A DNA stretch of 6,578 bases from Oscillospiraceae bacterium (lineage in GTDB: Bacteria; Bacillota; Clostridia; Saccharofermentanales; Saccharofermentanaceae): positions 1 through 6,578 of the forward strand of contig CACXGG010000167.1 in assembly GCA_902767145.1 (NCBI GenBank), written 5' to 3'. The position numbers and the translations under genes were made by a program. The notes under the pieces were generated by a model, which did no database searches, was not told where the DNA came from, and saw only the letters and a list, made by a program, of their open reading frames with translations. How positions within the stretch are numbered: the first letter of the stretch is position 1; each line of letters starts with the position of its first letter. Below are positions 5,491 to 6,578 of this stretch, piece after piece.

Positions 5491-6578
5491 ATGCCGATTA
5501 GAAAAAAGAACGTATCGGCAAGTTTTGCCGTATTTCTCAATACATTCCTGATCATCAGCACAGTAATAGTTTTTGCTGTGCTTCTTTTTCTTTCTTATGA
5601 GAACATGTTCAACCAGAAGATCTACGAATGTGTATCCCATACAGAACAGACATGCCGCTATGTCGCTTCCGATATAAAGAATATCGCAGCCGATTATCCC
5701 GATGCCTTTGAGGACGATGCACCTTTCTACGAGGTGGAAGGCCTTACCAGGAGCATCAATATTTACGTTAAGTCCGATATCTACTCGGAGAACGGCGACA
5801 TCTACATAGTCGGTGAGAACGGTTATATCTACTACTGCTCCATCCCCAATGTCCAGGGTGACTATCTTGCGGATGAGACAGCTCTTTCACTTCTTAGAAA
5901 CTCCTCGGACAGCCAGTCCACCATCTCTGACAGAAATTCCGATTTCTACTATTCCATGAGCTGCGTTAAGATCGAAGGAACTACCATGTATTCCTTCGTG
6001 GCAGACTCATTTCTCATAAACGACATCAACCAGGAATATATGTCCGTAATCCTTCTTCCCGCTGCAGTATCCATGGTGGCAGCCGTGGCACTGTTCATCG
6101 GATTTGTAGGACTTACTGTAAAGCCTGTCAGGGAGATCGCCAAGGTAACCACCAAGGTCACCGGCGGCGACTATTCCGTGCGTGTCCCTGAAAAGTACAC
6201 AAAGGATGACGACTTCTCATCCATAACAGTATCCTCGGATATAGCGGAACTGGCCCGGGCGGTCAATACCATGACGGAGGCCCTGGAGAACCAGGAGAAG
6301 GACAGGAATGTCTTCATCTCCAGTATCGCCCACGACATAAGAACGCCCCTTACATCCATAAACGGATTTATCACCGCTATGCTGGACGGTACCATCCCTC
6401 CCGAGAACAGCGAGAAGTATCTTCTCATGATCAAGCAGGAGGTGGACAGGATAAGAAAGCTCATCATGTCCATGACGGAGGCGTCATCCCTTTCCCATGT
6501 TGATCCCGAGATGATGGAGAGCTTTAATGTGAAGGAGGTCATCGCCGACATCGCCGAGAACCTCCAGCCCCAGCTGGG
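5491..6578 (+). CDS. Membrane sensor histidine kinase, cut by the right edge
   Basis: The frame stays open from the ATG at 5491 to the end of the window (362 complete codons, no stop), so the catalytic ATP-binding domain lies outside. AAAGGA ends 8 bases before the start. Layout: a short cytoplasmic basic start (MPIRKK), membrane segment 1 at about 12-36, an extracytoplasmic sensor of about 145 residues (37-183), membrane segment 2 at about 184-208, a HAMP linker at about 209-265 (TVKPVREIAKVT, then IAELARAVNTM), and a HisKA domain with the H-box SSIAHDIRTPLTSI, phospho-acceptor His281. The sensor has four cysteines (47, 55, 116, 158) and alternating short strands such as NGDIYIVGENGYIYYCS; I cannot assign it to a known sensor fold with confidence. 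It is the likely cognate kinase of the upstream regulator. Confidence 0.93.
   Translation, partial: MPIRKKNVSASFAVFLNTFLIISTVIVFAVLLFLSYENMFNQKIYECVSHTEQTCRYVASDIKNIAADYPDAFEDDAPFYEVEGLTRSINIYVKSDIYSENGDIYIVGENGYIYYCSIPNVQGDYLADETALSLLRNSSDSQSTISDRNSDFYYSMSCVKIEGTTMYSFVADSFLINDINQEYMSVILLPAAVSMVAAVALFIGFVGLTVKPVREIAKVTTKVTGGDYSVRVPEKYTKDDDFSSITVSSDIAELARAVNTMTEALENQEKDRNVFISSIAHDIRTPLTSINGFITAMLDGTIPPENSEKYLLMIKQEVDRIRKLIMSMTEASSLSHVDPEMMESFNVKEVIADIAENLQPQL

Overview
This window is a stretch of bacterial chromosome in which all seven genes read on the + strand. It holds the distal part of a division and cell wall (dcw) cluster, followed by nrdR and a two-component system. The order is ftsW (3' end only), murG, ftsQ/divIB, ftsZ, nrdR, an OmpR-type response regulator gene, and a sensor histidine kinase gene cut by the right edge. 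The gene set, the AGGAG-type ribosome binding sites, the arginine codons (mostly AGA/AGG), the ftsZ-nrdR adjacency and the lack of an ftsA next to ftsZ suggest an anaerobic Bacillota of the class Clostridia, perhaps Lachnospiraceae-like. The taxonomic call is inference from style and gene order.

Left block (1-2669): ftsW, murG and ftsQ are packed with overlaps of 1 and 8 bases, so they are surely co-transcribed and probably translationally coupled. They carry out lipid II synthesis (MurG), septal glycan polymerisation (FtsW) and divisome scaffolding (FtsQ/DivIB). FtsQ has an unusually long, highly charged cytoplasmic N-terminus.

Centre (2670-2829): a 160-base intergenic region of about 28% G+C is the only real gap. 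It carries candidate promoters for ftsZ, a perfect 8-base-arm inverted repeat overlapping a -35 box, a sequence resembling an NrdR box, two overlapping perfect palindromes and a strong ribosome binding site. No convincing terminator separates it from ftsQ.

Right block (2830-6578): ftsZ, nrdR, the response regulator and the kinase follow with gaps of 20, 5 and 20 bases, and probably form one transcript from the ftsZ promoter region. FtsZ has a canonical GTPase core, but its Pro/Gln/Ala-rich linker contains a duplicated segment and two copies of a P-x-F-[LM]-F-G-x-D motif, one internal and one at the C-terminus. NrdR is a complete Zn-ribbon/ATP-cone repressor. The regulator and kinase form a cognate pair of the PhoB/PhoR style.

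Most of the window is ordinary housekeeping sequence. The points worth a second look are the ftsZ promoter architecture in relation to nrdR, the duplicated FtsZ tail motif, the FtsQ extension, and the coupling of a two-component system to ftsZ-nrdR. I saw no mobile element, CRISPR array, tRNA, rRNA or clear sign of horizontal transfer.
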